Below are positions 8,834 through 17,074 of a DNA stretch of 64,000 nt, one piece after another. Positions within the stretch are counted from its first letter, which is position 1. Each line of letters begins with the position of its first letter. This stretch comes from Chitinophaga varians (GTDB lineage: Bacteria > Bacteroidota > Bacteroidia > Chitinophagales > Chitinophagaceae). The position numbers were made by a program, and so were the translations under genes. The DNA lies in contig NZ_JABAIA010000002.1 in the NCBI RefSeq assembly GCF_012641275.1, forward strand, positions 1,736,001-1,800,000, read 5' to 3'. A model generated the notes under the pieces. It was not told the DNA's origin. It searched no databases and worked only from the letters and a program-made list of their open reading frames with translations.

Positions 8834-8879
8834 GCGCCCGGCAATAGGAAGCCCGGACGACGGCAGGCAGGATACCTGC
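8834..8879 (-). promoter_or_regulatory. Leader attenuator of MFS gene
   Basis: Reading the minus strand, a small hairpin (8875-8879 with 8867-8871, loop TAT) is followed by a GC-rich stem (8859-8851 with 8842-8835, one bulge and one G-U, loop 8850-8843) and then five T residues at 8833-8829. This is intrinsic-terminator architecture inside the 5' leader, about 40 nt before the MFS start. GCAGG occurs twice in overlap (8863-8871), so the small hairpin has two possible registers. A Met-Arg-stop mini-ORF lies upstream at 8906-8898. Confidence 0.5.
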
Positions 8880-8911
8880 GAAGGAAGATGTAAATAGTTA
8901 TCTCATGGCGG

Positions 8912-8942
8912 CAAAATTAGCAGGAAATCATTTTCCTCCAAA
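8912..8942 (-). promoter_or_regulatory. Consensus Bacteroidota promoter for MFS gene
   Basis: On the minus strand TTTG (8942-8939), 19 nt, then TAATTTTG (8919-8912) match the Bacteroidota housekeeping promoter (TTTG, about 19 nt, TAnnTTTG) exactly. Transcription should begin near 8905-8907, right at an ATG-AGA-TAA mini-ORF. Confidence 0.6.
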
Positions 8943-9083
8943 AAAAATTACCGGGTATTTATCTTGTCGGGTGCCATGGAGGCCCACGAAAAGGGGCTTT
9001 GAGGTATATCAAACCATGCAATTGGGGCATGAAGAGTTGTACCTGTTAAGAACAGGAACAATGAACGCCTGAAAAACAGTCGG

Positions 9084-9425
9084 TTAATTCACCTGCGTAT
9101 CTTCAGTGAAATACTGTTTATTCTTTTCTTCTCTCCATTTCACGAACATAATATGCTGAACAAATTCCAGAAACTGGTAATCATCTACCAGCGTGTTGAG
9201 TGTCAATCCTTCCGGGGAGCCGGCATCTTTAGTACGGGCTTGTTCAAAACGGGTAAGTTTCTCCTGTAAGGCGGCGGTAAGGGATTTGACCAGTTCAGGG
9301 AAGACCTGGAACGCTTCCTGCATAATATGCTGGCCTTTAGGGGTTTGTTTCAACTCCTGGATACGCTGGTGCGTTAAAGATGGCAGGGTAACGGCGGTCT
9401 GTTGATGTTTTCGGCCTGTGATCAT
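9084..9425 (-). CDS. Hypothetical protein
   Basis: A 113-residue soluble, helical-looking protein, rich in Gln, Lys and Glu, with no signal or membrane segment. I do not recognise a family. Its N-terminus (MITGRKHQQTAV) is divergent from the ECF sigma gene with 154 bp between, and both could share the palindrome at 9518-9545. It ends about 290 bp upstream of the MFS start; a small hairpin (9042-9047 with 9051-9056) follows its stop. Confidence 0.55.
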   Translation of the reverse strand: MITGRKHQQTAVTLPSLTHQRIQELKQTPKGQHIMQEAFQVFPELVKSLTAALQEKLTRFEQARTKDAGSPEGLTLNTLVDDYQFLEFVQHIMFVKWREEKNKQYFTEDTQVN

Positions 9426-9517
9426 CGTTTTAGTTTGCGCTTGTTAGGTTTACTTAGGTTAATAGTCAGGCTTTTATAGGCCTGTTGATATGGATTAGAG
9501 TACGGATTTCAGAAAAG

Positions 9518-9545
9518 GTTACAAAATGTTTCCATTTTTTGTAAC
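9518..9545. promoter_or_regulatory. Inverted repeat in divergent promoter region
   Basis: GTTACAAAA (9518-9526) and TTTTGTAAC (9537-9545) are perfect 9-nt inverted arms around a 10-nt spacer, located 35 bp before the sigma gene start. The symmetry fits a dimeric regulator site. It could also be an RNA hairpin in the sigma factor 5' leader. Binding factor unknown. Confidence 0.35.
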
Positions 9546-9579
9546 TTATTTTCACTTTAACCATCTAATTACTATCTGA

Positions 9580-10230
9580 ATGAGTATTATTCAACCCGTT
9601 GAGACGCTTACTGACAATGAAATTATCGCCAGGGTGCTGGCAGGAGAGAAAAGGTTATATGAAACGCTGATGCGCCGCTATAACGCCAGTCTGTTCCGGA
9701 TCGGGATGTCTTTCCTGAACAATGACATGGACACGGAAGACGTGATGCAGCAGACATACATCAACGCCTATCAGCACCTGGACCAGTTCCGGCAGGAAGC
9801 CGCTTTTGGCACCTGGCTCAAAAGGATCATGATCAATGAGTGCCACCAGCACCTGAAAAGGGCGAAAAGAGGGGCCAGTGAGGATATTTCAGCTGTGGAG
9901 GAACGTCAGGATACTGCGAAAACCAAAACACCTGTGGACACAGTCATTAACAAAGAGTTGGGCGAAGTGCTGGAAAAAGCGCTGCTGAGCATCCCGGAGA
10001 AATACCGGGCCGTTTTCGTACTGCGGGAACTGGAACAACTCAATGTTGCCGAAACGGCCAAAGTGCTGGATATCTCCCGGGTCAATGTGAAAGTCCGCCA
10101 GATCAGGGCGAAGTTGATGCTGCGTGAACATATTTCCAACTTCTATAAAAACGATGTGGTGTTCCCGTTCCACCTTATCCGGTGCGACAGGGTTGTCAAC
10201 AATGTTCTCCGGAAACTGGACATCGAATAA
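9580..10230 (+). CDS. ECF-type RNA polymerase sigma factor
   Basis: A 216-residue sigma-70 family protein with region 2 (YNASLFRIGMSFLNNDMDTEDVMQQTY, residues about 34-60, containing the DTEDV core-binding segment) and region 4 (IPEKYRAVFVLRELEQ, then VAETAKVLDISRVNVKVRQIRAK, residues about 140-185). No FecR-type anti-sigma gene is adjacent, and the roughly 30-residue C-terminal extension after region 4 is a little longer than usual. It ends on a strong terminator, so it is a single-gene unit. Target promoters unknown. Confidence 0.9.
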   Translation: MSIIQPVETLTDNEIIARVLAGEKRLYETLMRRYNASLFRIGMSFLNNDMDTEDVMQQTYINAYQHLDQFRQEAAFGTWLKRIMINECHQHLKRAKRGASEDISAVEERQDTAKTKTPVDTVINKELGEVLEKALLSIPEKYRAVFVLRELEQLNVAETAKVLDISRVNVKVRQIRAKLMLREHISNFYKNDVVFPFHLIRCDRVVNNVLRKLDIE

Positions 10231-10248
10231 CGGTAATATATTTTATAC

Positions 10249-10283
10249 AAAAAGACCGGCCCGTATGGACCGGTCTTTTTTTT
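10249..10283 (+). terminator. Intrinsic terminator of ECF sigma gene
   Basis: Arms 10249-10259 and 10270-10280 form a perfect 11-bp stem with a 10-nt loop, followed by a run of T. It starts 18 nt after the sigma gene stop. Confidence 0.8.
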
Positions 10284-10320
10284 GTGTCCGGGCGATGACC
10301 TGCCGCCGTCTGATTTTATA

Positions 10321-10779
10321 TCAGGATGATGCCTGTATGAAGTCAAAAGCGCCTTTGCGCAGATTGATACCATATTCGAGATAAGCTTTCAGGCAGTCGA
10401 GGAAGTTGGTCCAGCCGAAAGTATTTTGTGAGAACCATTTTAAGCCTTTCGCGTCCAGCGGCAGTTCGCCTTCTGTAACGGTGACCAGGGTGCCGCCGCT
10501 TTTGGTGGGCGTCAGCTCGATCTTTACCTGTGTCTGATGTTGTGCAGCACCTTCCCATTCAAAATGGATTTCTTTGTCCGGTACGATTTTTTTTACGGGA
10601 ATGTCGAACCTGGTCGGCTCTTCTGCAAACGCCCATACGACGGTTTCCCCTTCCACCATCCGGCCGCTGCCGGAGGCGATGAAGTAATTGCTCATTTTCT
10701 GCGGATCAACGATGGCGTCGAAGACTTCCTGTGGTGGTTTGGCCATCTGCATGGAGGCGGTAATGATCAATGGTCCCAT
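10321..10779 (-). CDS. SRPBCC (AHSA1-like START) domain protein
   Basis: A 152-residue protein with the AHSA1/SRPBCC hydrophobic-pocket fold: N-terminal strand and helix MAKPPQEVFDAIVDPQKMSNYF, central strand KEIHFEWEG, and C-terminal helix with WTNFLDCLKAYLEYG. These proteins bind hydrophobic ligands or act as co-chaperones or stress proteins; no ligand can be deduced. It is separated from the leu operon upstream on the same strand by a terminator, so it is probably transcribed on its own. Confidence 0.85.
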   Translation of the reverse strand: MGPLIITASMQMAKPPQEVFDAIVDPQKMSNYFIASGSGRMVEGETVVWAFAEEPTRFDIPVKKIVPDKEIHFEWEGAAQHQTQVKIELTPTKSGGTLVTVTEGELPLDAKGLKWFSQNTFGWTNFLDCLKAYLEYGINLRKGAFDFIQASS

Positions 10780-10824
10780 AAGATATGTTTTTGGAGAATG
10801 ATAGCTGAAGTTACGCTAAAATGA

Positions 10825-10864
10825 AACGCCCGCCAAGAGGCCATAGCGGCTTCTGGCGGGCGTT
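10825..10864 (-). terminator. Terminator of leu operon
   Basis: The 11-nt arms AACGCCCGCCA (10825-10835) and TGGCGGGCGTT (10854-10864) are perfectly complementary. On the minus strand the hairpin starts 15 nt after the leuB stop and is followed by TCATTTTAG. Confidence 0.7.
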
Positions 10865-10878
10865 GGGTATTAAAAAGG

Positions 10879-11952
10879 TTATATTCTTTTCAGTACTTCT
10901 TCTCCGATAGCGTCGGTGCCTTTGATCATATCGGACGGCGTTTGTGCGTTGGCGATATCGCGGGTGCGGAAACCGGCTTTCAGTACCTGGTCTACTGCAT
11001 TGATCACCGCGTCGGACTCTGCTTTCATGCCGAAGGAGATGTCCAGCAGGAGGGCGGCGGAGAGGATGGAGGCCAGCGGGTTGGCCACGCCTTTGCCGGT
11101 GATGTCGTGCGCGGAACCGTGGATAGGCTCGTATACACCGGTGCCATCACCTACCGATGCAGAAGCCAGCATGCCCATGGAGCCGGCTATCTGGGACGCT
11201 TCATCGGTGAGGATGTCGCCAAAGAGGTTGGCGGTCACCACCACATCAAAGCGGCGAGGGTCTTTTATCAGCAGCATGGCGGTGGCGTCTACGAACTGAT
11301 GTTCCACTTCCACGTCAGGATATTCGGGCGCTATTTTCTGAATCACTTCACGCCACAGCCGGGAGGTCTCTATTACGTTGGCTTTGTCAACGGAGCAGAG
11401 TTTTTTGCGGCGGGTGCGGGCGGCTTCAAAAGCTTTGCGGGCAATGCGTTCTACTTCAAAGCGGCTGTATTCCGCGATATCGAAGGCGGTATCGCCATTG
11501 TTTTTACGGCCTTTGTCACCGAAGTAGATGTCGCCGGTCAGTTCCCGGAAGAACAGAATGTCGGCGCCTTTCAGGATTTCCGGTTTGATACTGGAAGCAT
11601 CGAGCAGTTCGTCGAACAGTTTGATGGGGCGCAGGTTGGCGTACAGGCCCAGCTCCTTGCGCATCTTCAGCAGTCCCTGTTCCGGCCTTACTTTGGCGGA
11701 AGGGTCGTTGTCATATTTCGGGTGACCTACGGCGCCGAACAGGATGGCGTCGGAGGCGCGCATTTTGGTCAGTGTTTCATCCGGCAGCGGGTTGCCGGTG
11801 GCTTCTATGGCGGCGTGGCCCACGAGGGCTTCGTCATAGGTGAAGGTATGGCCAAAGCGGGCAGCTATTTTGTCGAGCACTTTTTTTCCTACGGCCGTTA
11901 CTTCCTGTCCAATCCCGTCGCCGGGAACAATTAAAATATGTTTGGTTGCCAT
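10879..11952 (-). CDS. leuB: 3-Isopropylmalate dehydrogenase
   Basis: A 357-residue protein of normal length. It opens with KHILIVPGDGIGQEV and has the substrate loop containing RPEQGLLKMRKELGLYANLRP (residues about 89-109), the YFGDKGR loop, and the metal/NAD region NLFGDILTDEASQIAGSMG followed by EPIHGSAHDI. It oxidises and decarboxylates 3-isopropylmalate with NAD+ in leucine synthesis, in the cytoplasm. It is the last gene of the leuC-leuD-leuA-like-leuB operon (10 bp after the previous gene) and ends at an intrinsic terminator. Confidence 0.96.
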   Translation of the reverse strand: MATKHILIVPGDGIGQEVTAVGKKVLDKIAARFGHTFTYDEALVGHAAIEATGNPLPDETLTKMRASDAILFGAVGHPKYDNDPSAKVRPEQGLLKMRKELGLYANLRPIKLFDELLDASSIKPEILKGADILFFRELTGDIYFGDKGRKNNGDTAFDIAEYSRFEVERIARKAFEAARTRRKKLCSVDKANVIETSRLWREVIQKIAPEYPDVEVEHQFVDATAMLLIKDPRRFDVVVTANLFGDILTDEASQIAGSMGMLASASVGDGTGVYEPIHGSAHDITGKGVANPLASILSAALLLDISFGMKAESDAVINAVDQVLKAGFRTRDIANAQTPSDMIKGTDAIGEEVLKRI

Positions 11953-11962
11953 GATAATGATG

Positions 11963-13486
11963 TCAGATTAAATTGAGCATTTTTTGGGTGGCTTTGATGG
12001 CAGACACGGTCTGATCGCTGTCCAGTCCCCGCGTTTTGAACTCTTTGTTCTGGAAGCTCCAGGTGATGATCGTTTCGCACAGGGCGTCACTCTTACCGCC
12101 GGGAGGGATGTGAACGGAATAGTCGGTGAGTGCCGGCAGTTCGCGTTTTTTCTTTTGATATACTTTTTTCAGGGCATTCATGAAGGCGTCGTATTGACCG
12201 TCACCCTGCGAATGTTCTTCAAAAAGTTCCCCTTCCACCGATATTCTGAGTGTCACGGAAGGGTGGAGGTTTTTGGAATGGGTGAGCACATAGTTTTCTA
12301 TTTTCACCTTTTCCTCTATCCGGCTGCTGTCGAGAATATCAGAGATGATGTAGGGGAGATCGGCCTGTGTAACGACTTCCTTTTTATCGCCCAGTTCGAT
12401 GATGCGTTGCGTCACCTTTTTCAGGTTGGCGTCGGACAGCTGTATGCCCAGCTGGTGCAGGTTATTTTCGATATTGGCCTTGCCGCTGGTTTTGCCGAGT
12501 GCGTACAGGCGTTGACGTCCGAAGCGTTCCGGCATCAGATCGCTGAAATACAGTTTGTTCTTTTTATCACCGTCGGCATGGATGCCGGCCGTTTGGGTGA
12601 ACACGTTGTCGCCCACCACTGGTTTGTTGGCCGGGATACGGATACCGGAGAAGGTTTCCACCAGTTTGCTGGCGCTGTAGAGTGATTTTTCGGACACGGC
12701 TGTTTTAACGCCGGGCAGAAAATCGTTGAGTACGGCGATAGCGCTGGCGAGGGGCGCGTTACCGGCCCTTTCGCCCATCCCGTTGATGGTGAGGTGGATG
12801 CCATGTGCGCCGGCTTTCACGCCTTCCAGCACATTGGCGGTGCCCAGGTCGTAGTCGTTATGGGCGTGGAAATCGAAATGCATCTGCGGGTACCGCTGCA
12901 CGATCTCGCTGATATATTCCTGTACTTCGCCGGGGGTGAGCACGCCGAGGGTATCGGGCAGCATTACCCTTTTAACAGGCTGGTGTTGCAGGAAATCGAG
13001 GTATTGATATACGTAGTCGCGGGAGTGGCGCATGCCGTTGCTCCAGTCTTCGAGGTATACGTTGCAGTCCAGTCCTTTTTGACGGGCGAGGGCGATGACT
13101 TCGCCGACGTCTGCAAAGTGTTCCGCCGGTTTTTTCTTCAGCTGATGGGTGAGATGGTTGAGTGAACCTTTGGTGAGAAGGTTCATGACTTTGGCGCCGG
13201 CCTGCAACATCCATTGTACAGACACGTCGCCGTCAACGAAGGTGAGCACTTCCACTTTGTTGAGCAGGCCGTTCGTCTTTGCCCATTTGGTAATCGCTTT
13301 CACGGCCGCCAGTTCGCCGTCCGACACGCGGGCGGAGGCAATTTCAATCCTGTCTACTTTTACTTCTGTGAGCAGGACCTGAGCGATGGTCAGTTTTTCC
13401 GAGGGCGAAAAGGAGACGCCGCTGGTTTGTTCACCGTCGCGGAGGGTGGTGTCCATTATTTCAATGTGGCGCTGCGGTACTGGCAT
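11963..13486 (-). CDS. LeuA-like 2-isopropylmalate/citramalate synthase
   Basis: A 507-residue protein. The N-terminal TIM barrel has the DRE-TIM signature MDTTLRDGEQTSG (residues about 11-23), the metal-binding DFHAHNDYDLG and the NGMGERAGNAPL motif. The C-terminal about 130 residues resemble the LeuA regulatory (allosteric) domain. It lies between leuD and leuB, so it most likely condenses acetyl-CoA with 2-oxoisovalerate to 2-isopropylmalate. The N-terminus differs from classical LeuA, and citramalate synthase (acetyl-CoA plus pyruvate, for isoleucine) is a real alternative because the family overlaps in sequence. Confidence 0.85.
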   Translation of the reverse strand: MPVPQRHIEIMDTTLRDGEQTSGVSFSPSEKLTIAQVLLTEVKVDRIEIASARVSDGELAAVKAITKWAKTNGLLNKVEVLTFVDGDVSVQWMLQAGAKVMNLLTKGSLNHLTHQLKKKPAEHFADVGEVIALARQKGLDCNVYLEDWSNGMRHSRDYVYQYLDFLQHQPVKRVMLPDTLGVLTPGEVQEYISEIVQRYPQMHFDFHAHNDYDLGTANVLEGVKAGAHGIHLTINGMGERAGNAPLASAIAVLNDFLPGVKTAVSEKSLYSASKLVETFSGIRIPANKPVVGDNVFTQTAGIHADGDKKNKLYFSDLMPERFGRQRLYALGKTSGKANIENNLHQLGIQLSDANLKKVTQRIIELGDKKEVVTQADLPYIISDILDSSRIEEKVKIENYVLTHSKNLHPSVTLRISVEGELFEEHSQGDGQYDAFMNALKKVYQKKKRELPALTDYSVHIPPGGKSDALCETIITWSFQNKEFKTRGLDSDQTVSAIKATQKMLNLI

Positions 13487-13504
13487 AAGGCTGAATAATT
13501 ATCG

Positions 13505-14101
13505 TTAATACATACTCTTGGCGGCGAAGGTTTTGATATCTTCTTTCATGGCCTGCAGATAGTCGATGTCATCATAACCGTTGATCAGGTTGTGCTTTTT
13601 GTAGCTGTTGATGTCGAATGTCTCGCTTTCGCCGGTAGCGGAGATGGTGATGGTTTGTGCCGGGAGGTCTACCACCAGTTCGGAGGCAGGGTTGCTTTCG
13701 ATGGCGGTGAATATTTTATGTAAGAACTCCGGGCTTACCTGTACGGGCAGGATACCGATGTTGAGTGAATTGTTTTTGAAGATGTCGGCGAAGAAGCTGG
13801 ACACCACGCAACGGAAGCCGTAGTCGTAGATGGCCCAGGCAGCGTGTTCGCGGCTGGAGCCGCTACCGAAGTTTTTACCGCCGACCAGTATTTTACCGGA
13901 GTAGATCGGGTTGTTTAAAACGAAATCATTTTTCGGAGAGCCGTCGGCGTTATATCGCCAGTCGCGGAACAGGTTGTCGCCAAATCCTTTGCGTTCGGTC
14001 GCTTTCAGGAAGCGGGCCGGGATGATCTGGTCGGTGTCCACGTTTTCAATCGGCATCGGCACCGCCGAGCTTTTCAGTACCGTAAATTTATCGTAAGCCA
14101 T
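13505..14101 (-). CDS. leuD: 3-Isopropylmalate dehydratase small subunit
   Basis: A 198-residue swivel-domain subunit of isopropylmalate isomerase. Signatures are [14 protein letters not shown] near residue 19 and [17 protein letters not shown] near residues 74-90. With LeuC it isomerises 2- to 3-isopropylmalate through an aconitase-type reaction. It starts 38 bp after leuC and is followed 18 bp later by the LeuA-like gene. Confidence 0.96.
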   Translation of the reverse strand: MAYDKFTVLKSSAVPMPIENVDTDQIIPARFLKATERKGFGDNLFRDWRYNADGSPKNDFVLNNPIYSGKILVGGKNFGSGSSREHAAWAIYDYGFRCVVSSFFADIFKNNSLNIGILPVQVSPEFLHKIFTAIESNPASELVVDLPAQTITISATGESETFDINSYKKHNLINGYDDIDYLQAMKEDIKTFAAKSMY

Positions 14102-14139
14102 GTTGTTGTTTGTGTTGTTAAAGGATGACAGAAAAGGGA

Positions 14140-15549
14140 TCAGATCAGTTCACGCGGATCGGTTACCACGCCGGTTACGGCGGCGGCAGCGGCTACCAGC
14201 GGGCTGGCGAGCATGGTGCGGGAACCGGGGCCCTGGCGGCCTTCGAAGTTGCGGTTGCTGGTGCTGACCGCATATTTGCCGGCCGGAACTTTATCGTCGT
14301 TCATGGCGAGGCAGGCGGAACATCCGGGCTGGCGCAGCTCAAAGCCGGCGGCGGTGAGGATGTCGAGGATACCTTCTTCGCGGATCTGTTGCTCTACGAT
14401 GTGTGAACCGGGAACGATCCAGGCGGTCACGCCATCTGCTTTTTTGCGTCCTTTTACGACAGAGGCGAAAGCGCGGAAGTCTTCGATGCGGCCGTTGGTA
14501 CAGCTGCCGATGAATACATAGTCCACTTTTTTGCCGAGCATAGGTTCCTGTTCCTGGAAGCCCATGTATTGCAGTGATTTTTCGTAGCTGGCGGCGCTGC
14601 CTCCGGCTTCCTGTGCCACCGGGATGCGTTGGGTGATGCCCATGCCCATGCCGGGGTTGGTGCCGTAGGTGATCATCGGTTCAATGTCCGCGGCGTTGAA
14701 GGTGTATTCTTTGTCGAAGGTGGCGCCTTCTTCTGTTTTTAATGTTTTCCAATAGGCGACAGCGTTATCCCAGGCAGCTCCCTGCGGGGCTTTTTCGCGG
14801 CCTTTGATATAAGCGAAGGTGGTCTCGTCCGGAGCGATGATACCGCCGCGGGCGCCCATTTCGATGCTCATATTGCAGACGGTCATACGGCCTTCCATGC
14901 TCATTTGCTCAAATACTTCACCCGCATATTCCACGAAGTAACCAGTGGCTCCTGCGGCGGTGAGCTGGGAGATGATATAAAGCGTTACGTCTTTTGGTGT
15001 AATGCCTTTACCGGTGGTACCGGTAACGGTTATACGCATTTTCTTCGGTTTCTGCTGCATGATGCATTGGGAGGAGAGCACCATTTCCACTTCGGAGGTG
15101 CCGATGCCGAAAGCGATCGCGCCAAAAGCTCCGTGGGTGGAAGTGTGGGAGTCGCCACATACAATGGTCATGCCCGGCAGGGTGATACCGTTTTCCGGTC
15201 CCACCACGTGAACGATACCATTGCGGGGATTGCCCAGGCCCCAGTGGGAGATGCCATATTTAGCGGTATTGGACTCCAGTGCTTTCAGCTGGTTGGCGGA
15301 AAGCGGGTCCTGTACCGGCAGGTGCTGGTTGATAGTAGGCGTATTGTGATCGGCAGTAGCAAAGGTTTTTTCAGGGAACATCACGCTCAGGCCCCTGTTT
15401 TCCAGTCCCAGAAAGGCCACCGGGCTGGTTACTTCGTGAATGAAGTGACGGTCAATAAACAACACATCAGGACCGTCTTCGATTTTCCTGACCGCATGTG
15501 AATCCCATACTTTGTCAAATAAGGTAGCGGGTATTTTGCTCATTTTCAT
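14140..15549 (-). CDS. leuC: 3-Isopropylmalate dehydratase large subunit
   Basis: A 469-residue aconitase-family subunit of normal length. The three 4Fe-4S ligands are visible: Cys350 in [11 protein letters not shown], and Cys410 and Cys413 in [14 protein letters not shown]. Other hallmarks are [15 protein letters not shown] (residues about 130-145) and the N-terminal [11 protein letters not shown]. It is the first gene of the leu operon, so the promoter should lie in 15550-15650. I saw no leader peptide with a Leu codon run there. Confidence 0.96.
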   Translation of the reverse strand: MKMSKIPATLFDKVWDSHAVRKIEDGPDVLFIDRHFIHEVTSPVAFLGLENRGLSVMFPEKTFATADHNTPTINQHLPVQDPLSANQLKALESNTAKYGISHWGLGNPRNGIVHVVGPENGITLPGMTIVCGDSHTSTHGAFGAIAFGIGTSEVEMVLSSQCIMQQKPKKMRITVTGTTGKGITPKDVTLYIISQLTAAGATGYFVEYAGEVFEQMSMEGRMTVCNMSIEMGARGGIIAPDETTFAYIKGREKAPQGAAWDNAVAYWKTLKTEEGATFDKEYTFNAADIEPMITYGTNPGMGMGITQRIPVAQEAGGSAASYEKSLQYMGFQEQEPMLGKKVDYVFIGSCTNGRIEDFRAFASVVKGRKKADGVTAWIVPGSHIVEQQIREEGILDILTAAGFELRQPGCSACLAMNDDKVPAGKYAVSTSNRNFEGRQGPGSRTMLASPLVAAAAAVTGVVTDPRELI

Positions 15550-15947
15550 AATTTTAAAGGTAGGCGCTAAATTCTTAAAAAATATCCAGATATTTTTATG
15601 ATTGTCATATTTTTTCTAAAAAGAAGTATAAATGAATGATTATTCTTTGGTGGATGACTGATTCCGTGTTAAATTAAATAATTGATTATCAATATGATAT
15701 ATAAATTCCCCTGCATGACAAAAGCAGTGAATGGGCGCTGTCGGGGTAAATATTATTGTCATGGAACTGTCATTGGAAACAAGGGTGCATGTTCTGTCTG
15801 GCAGGATAACGGTAGTAGCTATACGAATAAACCTGTTCAGGCTTATTTATGGGAAAACATGTCATTCAGCCTCAACACGGGGCTTTATTAAAGAAAACCA
15901 AATAACAAAATGTCGCCAGGGGTTTCAGCCCTGGGATTAAAAGGCAT
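15550..15947. other. Intergenic region, no supportable gene
   Basis: This 398-bp A/T-rich stretch separates the leuC start from the DeoR-type regulator stop. Short open frames inside it look random. It should contain the leu operon promoter, but I found only a weak -7-like match (minus strand TACCTTTA, 15562-15555) with no good -33 partner. An imperfect palindrome (AAAATATC-CA-GATATTTT) lies near 15578-15595. A hairpin at 15916-15934 follows the regulator gene. Confidence 0.6.
15916..15934 (-). terminator. Hairpin after DeoR-type gene
   Basis: CCAGGG (15916-15921) and CCCTGG (15929-15934) form a 6-bp stem with loop GTTTCAG, 13 nt beyond the regulator stop. There is no strong T run, so termination is uncertain. 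The sequence resembles a second copy at about 46506-46527. Confidence 0.3.
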
Positions 15948-16733
15948 TTATAATATCTCCAGGTTCTTGGCTTTATACCCTTGTAATGCCTCGCTGCCTG
16001 CCGGCAGCTCAGTGATGAGATAATGTATATCCTGTAAATCGGCGATTTTCATTTTCATGGAACTGTTGAGCTTTTCGGATATAGCGAGGATGGCCACTTT
16101 ATCGGCAGCTTTGATCATGGCTTTTTTGACCTGGATAGTTTCCCAGTCGGCGTCGGTGAGGCCGTTGACCGGATCGATGGCGTTGGTGCCGATGATGCAC
16201 AGGTCTGCCTTGATATTGGACAGGTATTCAAACACTTCGCCACTGACGGTCATCTGGCTGTAGGCAGAGATCTGGCCGCCGATCACGATGGTTTTGATCA
16301 TGGGCTTGTCCAGCAGTTCCACGGCTGATAAGACGTTGACGGTAATAAAGGTGGCCCGCAGGGTAGGAGGGATTTTTTTGATGAATTCGCGGATGGTGGT
16401 GCCGCCGCCGATGAGCACGATCATGTCATCCCGCAGCAGTTGCAGCGTTTTCTCGGCAATGACCAGTTTATTGTTCTGCGCATAGGTCTCCGACTCGTGG
16501 CCATAATGATAGGCAATGGACATGGCGCCTCCCTTGATCTTCACAACTTCCCCGTCGTCTGCCAACTCGTTCACATCCCGGCGGATGGTGTCTTCAGAAA
16601 CATTGATCAGGCTTACCAGTTCGCTGTAGGTAATACGGGTATGGATGTTTACCTGCTGAATGATAAGCTGTTTCCTGGACTTCTTCGTGAGGGAAACCGG
16701 GGGTATCTGGTCCTGTGTGTTCATACTATCCAT
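15948..16733 (-). CDS. DeoR family transcriptional regulator
   Basis: About 261 residues. The N-terminal helix-turn-helix (RKQLIIQQV, then ITYSELVSLINVSEDTIRRDVNELADDGEVVKIKGG) is classical DeoR. The C-terminal sensor domain (GGGTTIREF, then NVLSAVELL, then GTNAIDPVNGLTDAD) is the ISOCOT fold that binds a phosphorylated sugar. The frame is open to 16835, but the extra N-terminus is not DeoR-like; ATGs at 16733 or 16724 are the credible starts. Divergent from the SusC/GH20 locus, it very probably represses that locus until a sugar-phosphate intermediate appears. Confidence 0.88.
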   Translation of the reverse strand: MDSMNTQDQIPPVSLTKKSRKQLIIQQVNIHTRITYSELVSLINVSEDTIRRDVNELADDGEVVKIKGGAMSIAYHYGHESETYAQNNKLVIAEKTLQLLRDDMIVLIGGGTTIREFIKKIPPTLRATFITVNVLSAVELLDKPMIKTIVIGGQISAYSQMTVSGEVFEYLSNIKADLCIIGTNAIDPVNGLTDADWETIQVKKAMIKAADKVAILAISEKLNSSMKMKIADLQDIHYLITELPAGSEALQGYKAKNLEIL

Positions 16734-16858
16734 AGCATCTGATAAATTCAAAGGGTGATGATAGACAAAAAAACGGGCATATGCAAAAAACGCACCGCTC
16801 CTTTTTTGCATGGCCATAACATGGGTCTGGGACAAAAATAACAGAACCGGCAGAATTT

Positions 16859-17000
16859 TGCACTTTTGGAAGATAAATAATTTTTCTGCACTTTTTGTAA
16901 TGATTTAAATATCTGGTTTTTAATTAATTGTATTGATATTGTTTTATTTCTATCAGTATTTTTTGCATAGTTGGCGCAAAATAATTGCAAATAATTTGCA
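16859..17000. promoter_or_regulatory. Putative operators/promoter of SusC locus
   Basis: The divergent region holds two direct repeats TGCACTTTT (starting 16859 and 16887, 28 nt apart) and a perfect 15-nt palindrome TGCAAAT-A-ATTTGCA (16986-17000). TTG (16939-16941) with TATTTTTTG (16957-16965) is a rough promoter match, which would put the palindrome just downstream of transcription start, a usual place for repressor binding. The link to the DeoR-type protein is inferred. Confidence 0.35.
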
Positions 17001-17074
17001 GTTTTCGCAGGAATCCCTATTTTTATCCCTGTAATTTCCGCATTATTTGAAGAACTAACTATCAACCAAACCAC

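Noticed and set aside
10942..11934. Open frame of about 330 codons opposite leuB
   Set aside because: It lies wholly antisense to a clear leuB and its sequence is low-complexity in Gly, Phe and Val, typical of a shadow frame caused by high third-position GC.
15682..15940. Two short overlapping open frames between leuC and the DeoR-type gene
   Set aside because: A/T-rich, no signal peptide, domain or neighbour support; probably chance frames.
16734..16835. Longer N-terminus of the DeoR-type regulator
   Set aside because: The added residues are not DeoR-like and lie in the divergent promoter region; the ATG at 16733 or 16724 fits the family.
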